Source of the DNA: an uncultured Collinsella sp.
GTDB lineage: Bacteria > Actinomycetota > Coriobacteriia > Coriobacteriales > Coriobacteriaceae
Assembly: GCA_900752345.1 (NCBI GenBank)
Contig: CAADVA010000177.1
Coordinates: 1 to 6,393, forward strand
Direction of reading: 5' to 3'
Length of the DNA: 6,393 bases
Shown here: positions 5,387-6,393 of the stretch, piece after piece
How the letters are laid out: every line of letters begins with the position of its first letter
Numbering within the stretch: position 1 is the first letter of the stretch
The notes under the pieces: generated by a model
Database searches by the model: none
What the model was told of the DNA's origin: nothing
The model's input: only the letters and a program-made list of their open reading frames with translations
Made by a program: the position numbers and the translations under genes

Positions 5387-6271
5387 ATGGCTTTGGAAAC
5401 GATCTCATGCGATGGGCTCTCTGCCAGCATCGATTCAATGGGCGCTCAGCTTATGAGTCTGAAGGTCGCAGATGCCGAGTATCTGTGGCAAGGCAACCCC
5501 GATTTCTGGCCCCGCAGGGCACCGGTTCTTTTCCCCTGCGTCGGGTGCCTCAAGGACGATGCATCGGTGAGCGCCCAGGGGCCTGTCCACCTTAAGCGCC
5601 ACGGCATCGCAAGGCTCTTCAACCACGAGGTCGTATCCAACGATGGCAAGAAGGTCGTGTTCGAGCTGACCTCGAGCGAAAAGACCAAAGAGGCCTATCC
5701 TTTTGATTTCAAGCTCAACATGGAGTATGAGGTTGACGGGACATCGCTTACCCAGACCTTCCGAGTGACGAATACCGGAGACGTCGAGCTACCGTTTACC
5801 CTTGGAGGACACCCCGCCTTCAACGTCCCCGTTCCCGGCGCCGACAACGAGTCGTTCGAGGATTACAAGCTCGTGTTCGCGGAGCCTTGGTGCGCAAAGA
5901 CACCGAAGATCGACAAAGCGGGGCTTCACGACTTCTCGGAAATGACCACGCTCATTGAGGACGCGCGCGAAATGGACTTGAGCCACGCGCAAATCGAGCA
6001 GCTGCTCACGCTCGTATTCTGCGACGTTCCCAACTATCGCGTATCGCTCGTTGGAAAGAAGAGCGGCCACGGCGTCGAGCTGGAGTTCCCGGGGTTCGAT
6101 TACCTAGGGGTGTGGACCGCGAGCGTGGACGCCCCGTTCGTGGCAATCGAGCCTTGGCATGGGTGCGCAGACGCCTACGACGAGTCCGGTAAATTCGAGG
6201 ACAAGCGCGACACCATTGAGCTCGCTCCCGGCTGTGAAACCGAGCTCGCATTCACAATCACGCCGTTTTAA
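5387..6271 (+). CDS. Aldose 1-epimerase family protein (LacX/GalM-like)
   Basis: Predicted cytoplasmic mutarotase-type enzyme interconverting alpha and beta anomers of an aldose. The 294-residue product is an all-beta galactose-mutarotase-like protein of the size typical of the LacX/YeaD branch, shorter than classic GalM (about 340). Visible motifs are PVLFPCVG (46-53), LKRHGIAR with H72, LGGHPAFNVP with H142, FPGFDYLGVWT with D238, and FVAIEPWHG with E255. His142 and Glu255 fit the general acid/base pair known for GalM (His170 and Glu304 in Lactococcus). The ATG at 5387 is chosen; GGCGG (5374-5378) is a modest ribosome site 8 bases upstream. A GTG at 5351 would add 12 residues before the usual family start. 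Substrate is uncertain: galactose, glucose and hexose-6-phosphates are all known in this superfamily. Transcribed divergently from pckA and apparently alone. Confidence 0.93.
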   Translation: MALETISCDGLSASIDSMGAQLMSLKVADAEYLWQGNPDFWPRRAPVLFPCVGCLKDDASVSAQGPVHLKRHGIARLFNHEVVSNDGKKVVFELTSSEKTKEAYPFDFKLNMEYEVDGTSLTQTFRVTNTGDVELPFTLGGHPAFNVPVPGADNESFEDYKLVFAEPWCAKTPKIDKAGLHDFSEMTTLIEDAREMDLSHAQIEQLLTLVFCDVPNYRVSLVGKKSGHGVELEFPGFDYLGVWTASVDAPFVAIEPWHGCADAYDESGKFEDKRDTIELAPGCETELAFTITPF

Positions 6272-6302
6272 GCAAGGAGCCAAAAGCACAGGGGCGCCCT
6301 AC

Positions 6303-6333
6303 CCCGCAGAGCCGGATATACCGGAGATGCGGG
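6303..6333. repeat. Two-tier hairpin after the epimerase gene
   Basis: CCCGCA (6303-6308) pairs with TGCGGG (6328-6333) and CCGG (6312-6315) with CCGG (6321-6324). They are separated by a symmetric GAG/AGA internal loop and capped by ATATA. It starts 31 bases after the epimerase stop. There is no T run on the plus side (CTAGGTGTTATG), so it is not a textbook terminator. It may still mark the end of this transcript or of one coming from the right. Confidence 0.4.
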
Positions 6334-6393
6334 CTAGGTGTTATGTGCCATGACGTTGTTTACGCCGAGTATGCGTGACATCGGCGGAAGTCC

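Noticed and set aside
6334..6393. Possible last 19 codons of a convergent minus-strand gene (stop at 6334-6336) or first 14 codons of a plus-strand gene from ATG 6352
   Set aside because: Both are open to the window edge, but too little sequence is visible, no ribosome site supports the plus start, and neither peptide is recognisable.

Overview
The window carries five protein-coding genes that can be named at least to family, plus one protein of unknown function. High GC with C/G-ending codons, purine-rich ribosome binding sites and the metabolic gene set (phosphotransacetylase, ATP-type PEP carboxykinase, UDP-galactopyranose mutase) suggest a high-GC fermentative Gram-positive. My best guess is a gut Coriobacteriia such as Collinsella or a relative. 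That is inference from flavour and recollection; no 16S or marker gene is present to settle it.

Left region (1-1502, minus strand): the end of a surface-polysaccharide locus. glf (UDP-galactopyranose mutase) is followed 70 bases downstream by the first 76 codons of a family 2 glycosyltransferase that runs off the left edge. A GC-rich hairpin lies between them. glf would make UDP-galactofuranose, and the glycosyltransferase is a candidate user of it or of another sugar for the same glycan. Between glf and the next gene (1503-1698) is a divergent control region with two overlapping promoter candidates and two tandem hairpins in the glf leader.

Centre left (1699-2736, plus strand): pta, phosphate acetyltransferase, with its own TATAAT promoter candidate and an intrinsic terminator immediately after it. 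It is therefore probably monocistronic, with no ackA beside it. Bases 2737-2862 hold no convincing gene but contain a 16-bp interrupted inverted repeat overlapping a short direct repeat.

Centre (2863-3498, minus strand): a 211-residue acidic protein of unknown function. Its N-terminus, MKIRTDFVTNSSSSSF, resembles a Ser-rich N-terminal signature I recall from other uncharacterised bacterial proteins. Its GC is lower than that of the neighbours. A very strong hairpin at 3548-3588 separates it from pckA.

Right region: pckA (minus strand, 3627-5225) encodes ATP-dependent PEP carboxykinase with all major motifs intact. Divergent from it is a LacX/GalM-type aldose 1-epimerase (plus strand, 5387-6271). 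pta and pckA are central fermentation enzymes (acetate/ATP branch and PEP-oxaloacetate node), and the epimerase would feed sugars into metabolism. The last 122 bases have a structured hairpin and no supportable gene. No tRNA, rRNA, CRISPR array, transposase or prophage gene was seen. Apart from the TNSSSSSF protein and some structured intergenic DNA, this reads as ordinary chromosomal housekeeping sequence.
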